From the NCBI RefSeq assembly GCF_042433515.1, contig NZ_JBHLVH010000004.1, forward strand, positions 239,766 through 303,765: a stretch of DNA of 64,000 bases, given 5' to 3'. Position numbers and translations under genes: made by a program. Under the pieces are notes generated by a model. It saw nothing but the letters and a program-made list of their open reading frames with translations, ran no database searches and was not told the origin of the DNA. The stretch comes from Kytococcus schroeteri. Its GTDB lineage: Bacteria; Actinomycetota; Actinomycetes; Actinomycetales; Dermatophilaceae. Shown piece by piece: positions 19,238-28,437 of the stretch (positions are counted from its first letter, which is position 1; the number at the start of each line of letters is the position of its first letter).

Positions 19238-20169
19238 CACGAGGCGCCGGGGTGGGCCCGCGCCACCGACTGCATCTCGGCCAGCAGGTAGCCCAGCTGC
19301 TCGGAGTGCGTGCCCGTGCGCCCGCCGCCGGCGTTCCAGCGCCCGGCCGCGGGGCGCTCGAGGGTGGCCACCCGGAGCACCTCGGCCACGTACGCGATCG
19401 CCGCCTCGGCGGTGGTGCTCGGCAGCACGCCCAGCCCACGGCGCGCGGCCTCGGTGGCCACCGGGTCGTCCTCGGAGAGCTCGGCCACGAACGGCTCCAG
19501 GGCCGCCAGGGCGGCGGCGGTGCGCCGGCCGGACTCCTCGGTGCCGTCGCCCAGGCGGATCACCCACTGGGCCGCGTGGTCCCGGTGGTAGTCCACCTCC
19601 TTGAGCGCCTTGCGCGCGGCACCGACGCCGACGGCGTCGGCGCCCTCGGTGCGCACGAGGCGGGCCAGGGTCTCCAGCAGGTGGGCGGAGAACCACAGCA
19701 TCCGCACCATCTCGTGGGCGAAGTCGCCGCGCGGCTGCTCGACGAGCCAGCGGTTGCGGAACTCCCGCTCGGTGCGGAAGTAAGCCAGGTCGTCCTCCGC
19801 CAGCTCCTGCACGCCGGGCAGGAGCTGGGCGTCCAGCTCGCCCACCCGGGTGTACAGCGTGCGCGCCTGACCGACGAGGTCCAGGGCCACGTTGCCCAGG
19901 GCCATGTCCTCCTCGATCTGCGGGGCACGGCTGATCCACTCCCCCAGGCGCTGGGCGTACACCAGGGCGTCGTCGGCCAGGCCCAGCAGGTAGCGCGCGG
20001 AGAGCTGCTCGTCGGTCATCGAGGCCGGGTCGCCGGCGGCGTCCCACGGGCGGGGCGCGCGGCCGACGGTCTCGGGGGTCGTGGGCACCGGCGCGCCGGG
20101 CTCGGGCTCGAAGCGCTGCGGCTCCTTCGGCGCGGTGCCGGGCATGGTGGCCAGCTGCTCGTCGCTCAC
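19234..20169 (-). CDS. paaC: Phenylacetyl-CoA epoxidase subunit PaaC
   Basis: A 311-residue structural subunit with the ferritin-like fold of PaaA but lacking its own active di-iron site; it supports PaaA in the A2C2 core. Recognisable segments are YLLGLADDALVYAQRLGEWI, ALGNVALDLVGQARTLY, and ALKEVDYHRDHAAQWVIRLG. It carries a Pro-rich N-terminal extension of about 40 residues relative to E. coli PaaC. The GTG start overlaps the paaB stop. Confidence 0.95.
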   Translation of the reverse strand: MSDEQLATMPGTAPKEPQRFEPEPGAPVPTTPETVGRAPRPWDAAGDPASMTDEQLSARYLLGLADDALVYAQRLGEWISRAPQIEEDMALGNVALDLVGQARTLYTRVGELDAQLLPGVQELAEDDLAYFRTEREFRNRWLVEQPRGDFAHEMVRMLWFSAHLLETLARLVRTEGADAVGVGAARKALKEVDYHRDHAAQWVIRLGDGTEESGRRTAAALAALEPFVAELSEDDPVATEAARRGLGVLPSTTAEAAIAYVAEVLRVATLERPAAGRWNAGGGRTGTHSEQLGYLLAEMQSVARAHPGASW

Positions 20170-20453
20170 AGGTACTCCACGTCCTCGGGGACGTCGTAGA
20201 AGGTCGGGTGGCGGTACACCTTGTCGGCGGCCGGGTCGAAGAAGCTGTCGCGCTCGTCCGGGCTGTTGGCCGTGATGTCGTCCGCCTTCACCACCCACAC
20301 GGAGACGCCCTCACCACGACGGGTGTAGACGTCGCGTCCGTTGCGCAGCGCCATCTCGGCGTCCGGCGCGTGCAGCGATCCGACGTGCGTGTGGTTCAGA
20401 CCGCGCTTGGCACGGACGAAGACCTCCCACAGGGGCCAGGCCTGCTCGCTCAC
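20166..20453 (-). CDS. paaB: Phenylacetyl-CoA epoxidase subunit PaaB
   Basis: A 95-residue small subunit that bridges PaaAC heterodimers. It opens with WPLWEVFVRAKRGLNHTHVG and continues SLHAPDAEMALRNGRDVYTR, the family signature. Both ends overlap neighbours as GTGA, so stoichiometry is probably set by translational coupling. Confidence 0.96.
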   Translation of the reverse strand: MSEQAWPLWEVFVRAKRGLNHTHVGSLHAPDAEMALRNGRDVYTRRGEGVSVWVVKADDITANSPDERDSFFDPAADKVYRHPTFYDVPEDVEYL

Positions 20454-21511
20454 GCAGCCACCTCCTTCTTCTCGTCACGGGCCTGCTTGGCGGCGTGGGC
20501 CGTCGCGGCCTCACGCACCCAGGCGCCCTCCTCGTGCGCCCTCACCCGGTGTGCGATGCGCTGTGCGTTGACCGGCCCGTTGCCCTTGACGACCTGCCAG
20601 AACTCGTCCCAGTCGACGGGGCCGAAGTCCCAGTGGCCGCGCTCGGCGTTCCACCGCAGGTCCGGGTCGGGCAGGGTCAGGCCGAGCTTCTGGGCCTGCG
20701 GCACGGTCATGTCGATGAACTTCTGGCGCAGGTCGTCGTTGCTGAAGCGCTTGATGCCCCAGGCCATCGACTGCTCGGTGTGGCCGCCGGAGGCGTTCTC
20801 GCCGGTGTCCGGCGGGCCGAACATCATGAGCGCGGGCCACCAGGTGCGGTTCACCGCGTCCTGGGCCATCTCGCGCTGCGCCTCGGTGCCCTGCATGAGC
20901 GCCCAGAGGATCTCGAAGCCCTGCCGCTGGTGGAAGGACTCCTCCTTGCACACGCGCACCATCGCGCGGCCGTACGGACCGTAGGAGCAGCGACACAGGG
21001 GCACCTGGTTCATGATCGCCGCGCCGTCCACGAGCCACCCGATGGCGCCGGCGTCGGCCCAGGTGAGCGTGGGGTAGTTGAAGATCGAGCTGTACTTCTG
21101 GCGCCCGGTGTGCAGGCGGTCGAGCATCTCGTCGCGGCTCATGCCCAGGGTCTCGGCGGCGGAGTAGAGGTAGAGCCCGTGGCCGGCCTCGTCCTGCACC
21201 TTGGCCATGAGGATGGCCTTGCGGCGCAGGCTGGGGGCGCGGGTGATCCAGTTGCCCTCCGGCTGCATGCCGATGATCTCGCTGTGCGCGTGCTGCGCGA
21301 TCTGGCGGATCAGCGTGTCGCGGTACTCCTGCGGCATCTCGTCGCGGGGCTCGATGCGCTTGTCGGCCGCGATGAGCTCGTCGAAGTGGGGCGTGCCCTC
21401 GCCGTCCCGGTCCAGCACGCCGTCGGCCTGGTCCTGCAGGGCGGCGGAGTACTCAGGGGTCTCGGCCGCGTTCAGGGGTTCCTCGGGAACTGCGAAGTCG
21501 TTGCCGTACAT
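20450..21511 (-). CDS. paaA: Phenylacetyl-CoA epoxidase subunit PaaA (di-iron oxygenase)
   Basis: A 353-residue catalytic subunit that epoxidises phenylacetyl-CoA to ring-1,2-epoxyphenylacetyl-CoA with O2. The carboxylate-bridged di-iron motifs are visible as DEAGH (in KVQDEAGHGLYLY) and EESFH (in CKEESFHQRQG). First gene of the operon. The start at ATG 21511 follows GATACT by 6 nt, with a TTGCTG -35 17 bases further up; the upstream in-frame ATG at 21562 lies before this promoter. Ligase PaaK and the rest of the pathway are not in the window. paaK, paaG, paaZ and paaJ must be elsewhere for growth on phenylacetate. Confidence 0.97.
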   Translation of the reverse strand: MYGNDFAVPEEPLNAAETPEYSAALQDQADGVLDRDGEGTPHFDELIAADKRIEPRDEMPQEYRDTLIRQIAQHAHSEIIGMQPEGNWITRAPSLRRKAILMAKVQDEAGHGLYLYSAAETLGMSRDEMLDRLHTGRQKYSSIFNYPTLTWADAGAIGWLVDGAAIMNQVPLCRCSYGPYGRAMVRVCKEESFHQRQGFEILWALMQGTEAQREMAQDAVNRTWWPALMMFGPPDTGENASGGHTEQSMAWGIKRFSNDDLRQKFIDMTVPQAQKLGLTLPDPDLRWNAERGHWDFGPVDWDEFWQVVKGNGPVNAQRIAHRVRAHEEGAWVREAATAHAAKQARDEKKEVAA

Positions 21512-21517
21512 GCACGC

Positions 21518-21546
21518 AGTATCGGCCACGGAATGTGATGCAGCAA
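21518..21546 (-). promoter_or_regulatory. Promoter of the paaABCDE operon
   Basis: -35 TTGCTG (21541-21546), a 17-base spacer, and -10 GATACT (21518-21523), then 6 nt to the paaA ATG. It is the best two-box promoter in the window and implies a leaderless operon mRNA. A repressor such as PaaX/PaaR is expected from other species, but I could not define an operator. Confidence 0.65.
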
Positions 21547-21566
21547 ACACCGGGGGGGTCACCTGA

Positions 21567-21572
21567 GAGACT
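21567..21572 (+). promoter_or_regulatory. -10 element, leaderless promoter of the membrane acyltransferase gene
   Basis: GAGACT ends 7 nt before the ATG at 21580; no Shine-Dalgarno. It lies back to back with the paa promoter. Confidence 0.55.
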
Positions 21573-21579
21573 GCCCCCC

Positions 21580-22788
21580 ATGTCCCATGCCGTCCCCGCT
21601 CGCGTCGACGACACCCCGGCCCACCCCCGGGGCACCCGTCAACCCCGACTGCGGGGCATCGACCTCGCGCGGACCGCGGCGGTCGTCGGGATGGTGGGCA
21701 CGCACCTCAACGTCCGCTACGTCGACGAGCCCTGGGGCGACCTCGGGTGGGTCGTCATCGGGCGGTCCTCGGCGCTCTTCGCCGTGCTGGCCGGGCTCTC
21801 CATCGCGCTGGTCACCGGGCGCAGCACCCCGCTGGTGGGCTCCCGGCTGCACGACGCCCGCATCAGCCTGTCGGTGCGCGCACTGCTGCTCTACCTGCTC
21901 GGGCTGGCCCTGGGCACCCTGGACTCCGGCATCGCGGTGATCCTGCCGGCCTACGGTGCGATGTTCCTGCTCGCGGTGCCCCTGGTGCACCTGGGGGCCC
22001 TGGCCCTGGCCACGTGGGCGGTGGCGTGGTGCTTGGTGGCCCCGTGGCTGGCCTCGCCGGCGCGCGCCTGGGTGGCCGACCCCAGCAGCCCCGTGCACTC
22101 CCTGCCCGACCACGGCGGGTGGCTGGCCACCACCGAGCAGCTCACCCTCACCGGCTTCTACCCGGTGGTGTTCTGGTTCGGCTACGTCCTGGCCGGCATG
22201 GCCCTGGGCCGGCTCGACCTCACACGCTGGACGGTCCAGCGCGGCATCGCCCTGGGCGGGGTGGCCCTGGCCACCGGCGCGTGGCTGGTGAGCCGGCTCG
22301 CCACCGCCCAGCCCTGGGTGCAGCACCGCATGCTGGCCACGTGGAACGACGCCCCCGTGGCGGACTTCGCCGGCCTGGACCGGGAGGCGCGCCACGGCCT
22401 GCACGGGCAGGCCCCGGCCGACTGGGTCTGGCAGCTCACCATGTACCCCCACGCCTCCACGATGATGGACCTCCTGCACACAGTGGGCACGTCGATGGCC
22501 GTCATCGGGATGGGGCTCCTGGTGGTGCAGGCGTGGCCGCGGGCCCAGCGGCTGTGGGTGCTGCTGGGCGCCATCGGCACCATGAGCCTCACCGCGTACA
22601 CGCTGCACATCCTGGTGCGCACCTTCTACGACGGATCGGGCGACTACGGCGTGGAGGTGTTCGTGGTGCACCTGGCGGTGATGGCCGCCGTGGCCGTCCC
22701 GCTGGTGCTGCTCGGCCGCCGGGGACCGCTCGAGGCCCTGTTCTCCCGGGCCTGCCGCGGCGCCGCGGAGCTGGTGACGCGACCCTGA
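21580..22788 (+). CDS. Membrane acyltransferase-like protein (DUF1624/DUF418, HGSNAT-related)
   Basis: A 402-residue membrane protein with about ten hydrophobic helices. The first helix begins RLRGIDLARTAAVVGMVGTHL, where the RGxDxARxxA...GMVxxH pattern is characteristic of heparan-alpha-glucosaminide N-acetyltransferase-like and DUF418 proteins. A second family feature is TMSLTAYTLHILV near the C-terminus. Members move acyl groups across the membrane to envelope sugars, or have unknown roles; the substrate here is not known. Transcribed rightward, divergent from paaA, from its own leaderless promoter. Confidence 0.75.
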   Translation: MSHAVPARVDDTPAHPRGTRQPRLRGIDLARTAAVVGMVGTHLNVRYVDEPWGDLGWVVIGRSSALFAVLAGLSIALVTGRSTPLVGSRLHDARISLSVRALLLYLLGLALGTLDSGIAVILPAYGAMFLLAVPLVHLGALALATWAVAWCLVAPWLASPARAWVADPSSPVHSLPDHGGWLATTEQLTLTGFYPVVFWFGYVLAGMALGRLDLTRWTVQRGIALGGVALATGAWLVSRLATAQPWVQHRMLATWNDAPVADFAGLDREARHGLHGQAPADWVWQLTMYPHASTMMDLLHTVGTSMAVIGMGLLVVQAWPRAQRLWVLLGAIGTMSLTAYTLHILVRTFYDGSGDYGVEVFVVHLAVMAAVAVPLVLLGRRGPLEALFSRACRGAAELVTRP

Positions 22789-22844
22789 GGTCACGGTCGG
22801 GTCACGCCGTGCGCGGGGCCGGGTGCCACGGCCTCCGACGGGCG

Positions 22845-22850
22845 TAGGTT
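22845..22850 (+). promoter_or_regulatory. -10 element of the cstA promoter
   Basis: TAGGTT; start predicted near 22857, giving a leader of about 33 nt that contains AGGAGG ahead of the cstA ATG. In contrast with its neighbours, this is a leadered transcript. Confidence 0.5.
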
Positions 22851-22889
22851 CGAGGCACCTCACGCCCCCATCCCCTCAGGAGGACCCCG

Positions 22890-25142
22890 ATGTCAGCACC
22901 CCCGCAGGAGCGGCGGGCCCCCGAGGCCCGTGACCTGCCACCGGTCTCGGTCTCCGAGCCCCACACCGTGACGCCCAGGGAGAAGGTCGTCTTCGGCGTC
23001 GTGGCCCTGGCCGGAGCCGTCGCCTGGTGGATGATCGCGATCTCGCGCGGCGAGCAGGTCAACGCCGTGTGGTTCGTGCTCGCCGCCGTCGCCACCTACC
23101 TCATCGCCTACCGCTTCTACGCCCGGCTCATCGAGTACAAGGTCGTCAAGCCGCGCGATGACCGCGCCACCCCGGCCGAGCTGTACGACAACGGGCAGGA
23201 CTTCATGCCCACCGACCGGCGCGTGCTCTTCGGCCACCACTTCGCCGCCATCGCCGGCGCCGGCCCGCTCGTGGGCCCCGTGCTGGCCGCACAGATGGGC
23301 TACCTGCCCGGCACCCTGTGGATCATCTTCGGCGTGGTCTTCGCCGGCGCCGTGCAGGACTACCTCGTGCTGGCGCTCTCCACCCGCCGCCGCGGTCGCT
23401 CCCTGGGCCAGATGGCGCGCGACGAGCTCGGCCCGGTCGGTGGCTGGGCCGCCATCGTGGGCGTGCTGAGCATCATGATCATCCTCATCGCAGTGCTCGG
23501 CATCGTCATCATCGGCGCCCTGGCACACAGCCCGTGGGGCGTGTTCTCACTGGCGCTGACCATCCCCATCGCCCTGTTCATGGGTGTCTACCTGCGCTTC
23601 CTGCGCCCCGGCCGCGTCTCCGAGGTCTCCCTCATCGGTGTGGCCCTGCTGCTGGCCGCCATCGTGGCCGGCGGCGTGGTCGCCGACACCTCGTGGGGCG
23701 CCGAGACCTTCACCCTCTCCCCGCTGGCCCTGAGCTGGTGGCTCATCGCCTACGGGTTCGCCGCCTCGGTGCTGCCGGTGTGGCTGCTGCTGGCCCCGCG
23801 CGACTACCTGTCCACCTTCATGAAGGTCGGCACCATCGTGCTGCTGGCCGCCGGCATCCTCGTGGCTGCCCCGGCCGTGCAGTTCCCGGCGCTGAGCCAG
23901 TTCGGCAAGGACGGCACCGGCCCGGTGTTCGCCGGCAACCTGTTCCCCTTCCTGTTCATCACCATCGCCTGCGGTGCCCTCTCGGGTTTCCATGCGCTGG
24001 TCTCCTCCGGCACCACCCCCAAGCTGCTGGAGAAGGAGGGCCAGGCCCGCCTCATCGGCTACGGGTCCATGCTCACCGAGTCGTTCGTGGCCATCATGGC
24101 GCTCATCGCCGCGGTCATCCTCGACCCGCACGTGTACTTCGCCATGAACGCCCCGGCGGCCGCCACCGGCGGCACCGCGCAGACCGCCGCGGACTACGTC
24201 AACGGCCTCGGCCTGGGCGGCACGCCCGTCACCGCCGAGCAGCTCGACCAGGCCGCCAAGCACCTCGGCGAGGAGTCCATCGTCAGCCGCACCGGTGGCG
24301 CGCCCACTCTCGCGTTCGGCATGAGCGAGGTGCTCTCCTCCTTCGGTGGTGGCGACGGCATCAAGTCGTTCTGGTACCACTTCGCCATCATGTTCGAGGC
24401 GCTGTTCATCCTCACCACGGTCGATGCCGGCACTCGCGTCGCGCGCTTCATGCTCAGCGACACCCTCGGCAACGTGCCGGGCCTGGGCCGCTTCAAGGAC
24501 CCCTCGTGGAAGGTCGGCGCGTGGCTCTGCTCGGCCCTCGTCGTGGCCGGCTGGGGCTCCATCCTGGTCATGGGCGTCACCGACCCGCTGGGCGGCATCA
24601 ACACGCTCTTCCCGCTGTTCGGCATCGCCAACCAGCTGCTGGCCGCCATCGCGCTGGCCGTGGTCACCACCATCGTGGTCAAGAAGGGCCTGGTGAAGTG
24701 GGCCTGGATCCCCGGCGTGCCGCTGGTGTGGGACCTCGTCGTGACGATGTCGGCCTCCTGGCAGAAGATCTTCTCGGACAACCCGAAGATCGGCTACTGG
24801 GCGCAGCACGACGCGTGCAAGGCCTTCCGCGACACCGGCCAGGGCGCCTGCGGCACGGCCAAGACCCCCGAGGCGGTGGACGCGGTCGTGCGCAACACCT
24901 TCATCCAGGGCACGCTGTCGATCGTGTTCGCCCTGCTCGTGGCCGTGGTGGTGCTGGCCGCCCTGTGGGTGTGCCTCAAGGCCGTCCGCGCCGGCGGGCT
25001 GCCCACCAGCGAGGACGAGCCGGTTCCCTCGCGCACCTTCGCCCCGCGCGGGTTCTTCCCCACCCCGGCCGAGAAGGAGGTCCTCGCCCAGTGGCAGGCC
25101 GCCGGTCTCGACCCGAGCGGCAGCCCGGCGCGGAGCCACTGA
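22890..25142 (+). CDS. cstA: Carbon starvation protein CstA (pyruvate/peptide transporter)
   Basis: A 750-residue inner-membrane transporter with about 16-18 helices. Family hallmarks are FGHHFAAIAGAGPLVGPVLA, VSSGTTPKLLEKE and FEALFILTTVDAGTRVARFML. In enterobacteria CstA and its paralogue BtsT import pyruvate (and earlier work suggested peptides), induced in starvation. The large non-membrane insert near residues 410-480 is typical. AGGAGG sits 6-7 nt before the ATG. ybdD follows 3 bases downstream, as in other genomes. Confidence 0.95.
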   Translation: MSAPPQERRAPEARDLPPVSVSEPHTVTPREKVVFGVVALAGAVAWWMIAISRGEQVNAVWFVLAAVATYLIAYRFYARLIEYKVVKPRDDRATPAELYDNGQDFMPTDRRVLFGHHFAAIAGAGPLVGPVLAAQMGYLPGTLWIIFGVVFAGAVQDYLVLALSTRRRGRSLGQMARDELGPVGGWAAIVGVLSIMIILIAVLGIVIIGALAHSPWGVFSLALTIPIALFMGVYLRFLRPGRVSEVSLIGVALLLAAIVAGGVVADTSWGAETFTLSPLALSWWLIAYGFAASVLPVWLLLAPRDYLSTFMKVGTIVLLAAGILVAAPAVQFPALSQFGKDGTGPVFAGNLFPFLFITIACGALSGFHALVSSGTTPKLLEKEGQARLIGYGSMLTESFVAIMALIAAVILDPHVYFAMNAPAAATGGTAQTAADYVNGLGLGGTPVTAEQLDQAAKHLGEESIVSRTGGAPTLAFGMSEVLSSFGGGDGIKSFWYHFAIMFEALFILTTVDAGTRVARFMLSDTLGNVPGLGRFKDPSWKVGAWLCSALVVAGWGSILVMGVTDPLGGINTLFPLFGIANQLLAAIALAVVTTIVVKKGLVKWAWIPGVPLVWDLVVTMSASWQKIFSDNPKIGYWAQHDACKAFRDTGQGACGTAKTPEAVDAVVRNTFIQGTLSIVFALLVAVVVLAALWVCLKAVRAGGLPTSEDEPVPSRTFAPRGFFPTPAEKEVLAQWQAAGLDPSGSPARSH

Positions 25143-25144
25143 CC

Positions 25145-25405
25145 GTGGCGCCCACCACCGACCGCTCCCCCGGCCCGGCGACCCCACCGCGGGCCGCCGG
25201 GCCGGGGGGCCAAGGCCCTGCCTGGCTCCGCGGGCTGCGCTTCGCCCGGTGGTACGTGGCCTCGATCATGGGCGACAACCACTACGAGCAGTACGTGGCC
25301 CGGATGCGGCGCGACCACCCGGACTGCCCGGTGCCCACCGAGAAGGAGTACTGGCGCGCCCGCATGGACGCCCAGGACACCAACCCGCAGAACCGCTGCT
25401 GCTGA
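25145..25405 (+). CDS. ybdD: YbdD/YjiX family protein (DUF466)
   Basis: An 86-residue protein; residues 29-86 match the DUF466 core (FARWYVASIMGDNHYEQYV, then MRRDHPDCPVPTEKEYWRAR and the NPQNRCC tail). The gene almost always follows cstA/btsT and its product is needed for transporter function in E. coli. The N-terminal 28 residues are Pro/Gly-rich and poorly conserved. The GTG start lies 2 bases after the cstA stop codon, so translation is probably coupled. Confidence 0.9.
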   Translation: MAPTTDRSPGPATPPRAAGPGGQGPAWLRGLRFARWYVASIMGDNHYEQYVARMRRDHPDCPVPTEKEYWRARMDAQDTNPQNRCC

Positions 25406-25448
25406 GCACGCAGCACCCGGCACCGCTCGGCCACCCCGGCCGGACGCG

Positions 25449-25484
25449 CGAGGAGGCCCCCACCACACGGTGGGGGCCTCCTCG
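25449..25484. terminator. Strong bidirectional terminator between ybdD and pnp
   Basis: A 16-base perfect inverted repeat (25449-25464 and 25469-25484) with a 4-base ACAC loop. It ends both the cstA-ybdD transcript and the leftward pnp transcript. Confidence 0.8.
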
Positions 25485-25520
25485 TGTCAGTGCGTCAGCC
25501 GGTCACCCGGACGGTGGGGC

Positions 25521-27983
25521 TCAGTCCTCCGAGCCCTCACCACGGCCGCGGCCACCACGGGCGCCACGGCGGCGACGCGGACGACGACGCTCGCCGTCCT
25601 CACCGTCGGAGTCGCCCTCGACGGCCTCACGGGCCGGCTCGGCATCGGCGGAGTCCTCGCGGACGGACACCGGCTCGGGGCGCTCGGCCTCGTCCTCGGT
25701 GCGGGTCGCCCGGGCACCGCCACCGATCTTGCCGGACTGCGGGGCGGCCTCGGCCGCGCCCTCCTCGTCGGCCACCACGGCGCCCAGCGAGAGCTTGCCG
25801 CGCTGGTCGATCTCCTTGAGCTCCACCTGCACCTTGTCGCCGACGTTCAGCACGTCCTCGACCGCGTCGATGCGCTTGCCACCGACGAGCTTGCGGATCT
25901 CGGAGATGTGCAGCAGGCCGTCCTTGCCCGGCAGCAGGGAGATGAACGCACCGAAGGTGGTGGTCTTGACGACCGTGCCCAGGAAGCGCTCGCCGATCTC
26001 CGGCATCTGCGGGTTGGCGATGGCGTTGATGGCCGACCGGGCCGCCTCGGCCGAGGGGCCGTCGGTGGCGCCGATGTACACGGTGCCGTCGTCCTCGATG
26101 GAGATGTCGGCGCCGGTGTCCTCCTGGATCTGGTTGATCATCTTGCCCTTGGGGCCGATGACCTCACCGATCTTGTCGACCGGCACCTTCACCGCGATGA
26201 CGCGCGGGGCGTTCGGGCTCATCTCGTCCGGGGCGTCGATGGCCTGCGACATCACGTCGAGGATGTGCAGGCGCGCGTCGCGGGCCTGGGTGAGCGCCTT
26301 GGCCAGCTCCTCGGCAGGGATGCCGTCGAGCTTGGTGTCCAGCTGGATGGCGGTGACGAAGTCCTTGGTGCCGGCCACCTTGAAGTCCATGTCGCCGAAG
26401 GCGTCCTCGGCACCGAGGATGTCGGTGAGCGCCTGGTACTGCACGCCCCCGTCGACCTCGGCGGACACCAGGCCCATGGCGATGCCGGCCACCGGCGCCT
26501 TGAGCGGCACACCGGCGTTGAGCAGCGACATGGTGGAGGCGCAGACCGACCCCATCGAGGTGGAGCCGTTGGAGCCCAGCGCCTCGGACACCTGGCGGAT
26601 GGCGTACGGGAACTCCTCGCGGCTCGGCAGCACCGGCACGAGCGCACGCTCGGCCAGGGCGCCGTGCCCGATCTCGCGACGCTTGGGCGAGCCCACGCGA
26701 CCGGTCTCACCGGTGGAGAACGGCGGGAAGTTGTAGTTGTGCATGTAGCGCTTGCGCGTCACCGGGCCGAGGCCGTCGATCTGCTGCTCCATGCGCAGCA
26801 TGTTCAGCGTGGTGACACCCATGATCTGGGTCTCGCCACGCTCGAAGATGGCCGAGCCGTGGACGCGCGGCAGGGCCTGCACCTCGGCGGACAGGGCACG
26901 GATGTCCTTGGGGCCACGGCCGTCGATGCGGACGCCGTCACGCAGGATGCGCTCGCGGATGAGCTTCTTCTGCAGGGCCTTGAACGCGGCGGAGACCTCC
27001 TTGGCGCGACCGGCGAAGGGCTTGCCCTCCTCCTCGTCGGCCCCGGCCAGCTCGGCCTTGAGGGACTCCTTGATCTCGTCCAGGCGCGCCTCACGCTCCT
27101 GCTTGCCCGCGATGGTCAGGGCCTGCGCGGTGTCCTGCGCGGCGGCGGCCTCCACGGCGGCGTAGGCGTCGTCCTGGTAGTCCAGGAACAGCGGGAACTC
27201 CTGCACCTCCTTGCCGGCCTCGGCGTGCAGCTTCTGCTGGGCCTCGCACAGGGCGCGGATGAAGACCTTGGAGGCCTCGAGGCCCTGGGCCACGACCTCC
27301 TCGGTGGGGGCCGTCTTGCCCTCGTCGTTCACCAGGGTCCAGGTGGACTCGGTGGACTCGGCCTCGACCATCATGATCGCGACGTCGTCGCCGGCGATGC
27401 GGCCGGCCACCACCATGTCGAAGGTGGAGCGGGCGATGTCCGAGAAGTTCGGGAAGGCCACCCACTGGCCGTCGATGAGCGAGAGGCGCACACCACCGAT
27501 GGGGCCGGAGAACGGCAGGCCGGAGATCTGGGTGGAGGCGCTGGCGGCGTTGATGGCCAGCACGTCGTACTGGTGGTCCGGGTGGTGGGCCAGCACAGTC
27601 ACCACGACCTGCACCTCGTTGCGCAGGCCCTTGGTGAAGGTCGGGCGCAGCGGGCGGTCGATGAGGCGGCAGGTGAGGATCGCGTCGGTGCCCGGGCGGC
27701 CCTCACGGCGGAAGAACGAGCCGGGGATGCGGCCCGCGGCGTACATGCGCTCCTCGACGTCCACCGTCAGCGGGAAGAAGTCGAAGTGGTCCTTGGGCTC
27801 CTTGCCGGCCGTGGTGGCCGACAGGACCATGGTGCTGTCGTCGATGTCGTCCTCGACGAGGTAGGCGGCCACCGAGCCGGCGGCCTGCTGGGCGAGTCGC
27901 CCGGTCTCGAACCGGACCGTCTTGGTGCCGTGGGCACCGTTGTCGATGACGGCCTCGGCGAACGTGATCTCAGGACCCTCCAT
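25521..27983 (-). CDS. pnp: Polyribonucleotide nucleotidyltransferase (PNPase)
   Basis: An 820-residue phosphorolytic 3'-to-5' exoribonuclease, which in actinobacteria may also polymerise RNA tails. Two RNase PH-like cores (about 15-230 and 350-600) are separated by a helical domain. The active region GSNGSTSMGSVCASTMSLLNAGV is in the second core; KH (IAVKVPVDKIGEVIGPKGKM) and S1 (GERFLGTVVKTTTFGAFISL) domains follow. The tail (from about 725) is acidic then Arg/Gly-rich (RRRPRRRRGARGGRGRG), an extra RNA-binding tail common in actinobacteria. ATG with GGGAGG upstream. It lies downstream of rpsO in the usual order. Confidence 0.96.
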   Translation of the reverse strand: MEGPEITFAEAVIDNGAHGTKTVRFETGRLAQQAAGSVAAYLVEDDIDDSTMVLSATTAGKEPKDHFDFFPLTVDVEERMYAAGRIPGSFFRREGRPGTDAILTCRLIDRPLRPTFTKGLRNEVQVVVTVLAHHPDHQYDVLAINAASASTQISGLPFSGPIGGVRLSLIDGQWVAFPNFSDIARSTFDMVVAGRIAGDDVAIMMVEAESTESTWTLVNDEGKTAPTEEVVAQGLEASKVFIRALCEAQQKLHAEAGKEVQEFPLFLDYQDDAYAAVEAAAAQDTAQALTIAGKQEREARLDEIKESLKAELAGADEEEGKPFAGRAKEVSAAFKALQKKLIRERILRDGVRIDGRGPKDIRALSAEVQALPRVHGSAIFERGETQIMGVTTLNMLRMEQQIDGLGPVTRKRYMHNYNFPPFSTGETGRVGSPKRREIGHGALAERALVPVLPSREEFPYAIRQVSEALGSNGSTSMGSVCASTMSLLNAGVPLKAPVAGIAMGLVSAEVDGGVQYQALTDILGAEDAFGDMDFKVAGTKDFVTAIQLDTKLDGIPAEELAKALTQARDARLHILDVMSQAIDAPDEMSPNAPRVIAVKVPVDKIGEVIGPKGKMINQIQEDTGADISIEDDGTVYIGATDGPSAEAARSAINAIANPQMPEIGERFLGTVVKTTTFGAFISLLPGKDGLLHISEIRKLVGGKRIDAVEDVLNVGDKVQVELKEIDQRGKLSLGAVVADEEGAAEAAPQSGKIGGGARATRTEDEAERPEPVSVREDSADAEPAREAVEGDSDGEDGERRRPRRRRGARGGRGRGEGSED

Positions 27984-28121
27984 GGGGTCCTCCCTTCTGT
28001 TGGTCAGCACACGGGCATCGTCGTTGTGCCGTGTGTCTGGTGGTCCGGTGTTCCTCCCGGCGCGTGGTGCGACGGGTCACGAGGAGGCCGGTCGGACCGG
28101 CCGACCCCCTCTACTCATACC

Positions 28122-28146
28122 AAAAGCGGCCCCCGGGGGGGGCCGC
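28122..28146 (-). terminator. Rho-independent terminator after rpsO
   Basis: On the minus strand GCGGCCCCC pairs with GGGGGCCGC and is followed by TTTTGG. One of the few hairpins in the window with a T-run. It would limit read-through from rpsO to pnp. Confidence 0.75.
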
Positions 28147-28164
28147 AGTCGGCAGAGAGCTCTT

Positions 28165-28437
28165 TCAGCGGCGCAGGCCGAGCTTCTTGATCAGCGCACG
28201 GTAGCGCTCGATGTCGGTGGACTCCAGGTAGCGCAGCAGGCGCTTGCGGCGACCCACCAGCAGCAGCAGGCCACGACGGGTGTGGTGGTCGTGCTTGTGC
28301 TGACGGGAGTGCTCGGTCAGGTCCTTGATGCGCTGCGTGAGCAGGGCGACCTGCACCTCCGGCGACCCGGTGTCACCCTCGGTGGTGGCGTACTCCTCGA
28401 TGATGGACTTCTTCTTGGCAGCGTCCAGCGTGGTCAA
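28165..28437 (-). CDS. rpsO: 30S ribosomal protein S15
   Basis: A 90-residue ribosomal protein that binds the 16S rRNA central domain. The family core is intact: EYATTEGDTGSPEVQVALLT, HSRQHKHDHHTRRGLLLLVG, RRKRLLRYL. No ATG or GTG fits the known N-terminus; initiation must be at TTG (28437), with GAGGAG 6 nt upstream. This is a rare start codon for a ribosomal protein and may damp expression or allow autoregulation. pnp is downstream beyond a terminator. Confidence 0.95.
   Translation of the reverse strand: MTTLDAAKKKSIIEEYATTEGDTGSPEVQVALLTQRIKDLTEHSRQHKHDHHTRRGLLLLVGRRKRLLRYLESTDIERYRALIKKLGLRR

Noticed and set aside
28086..28102. GGCCGGT-CGG-ACCGGCC palindrome as regulator site near pnp
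   Set aside because: Symmetry is easily produced by chance at this GC; no second copy elsewhere and no known operator matches.
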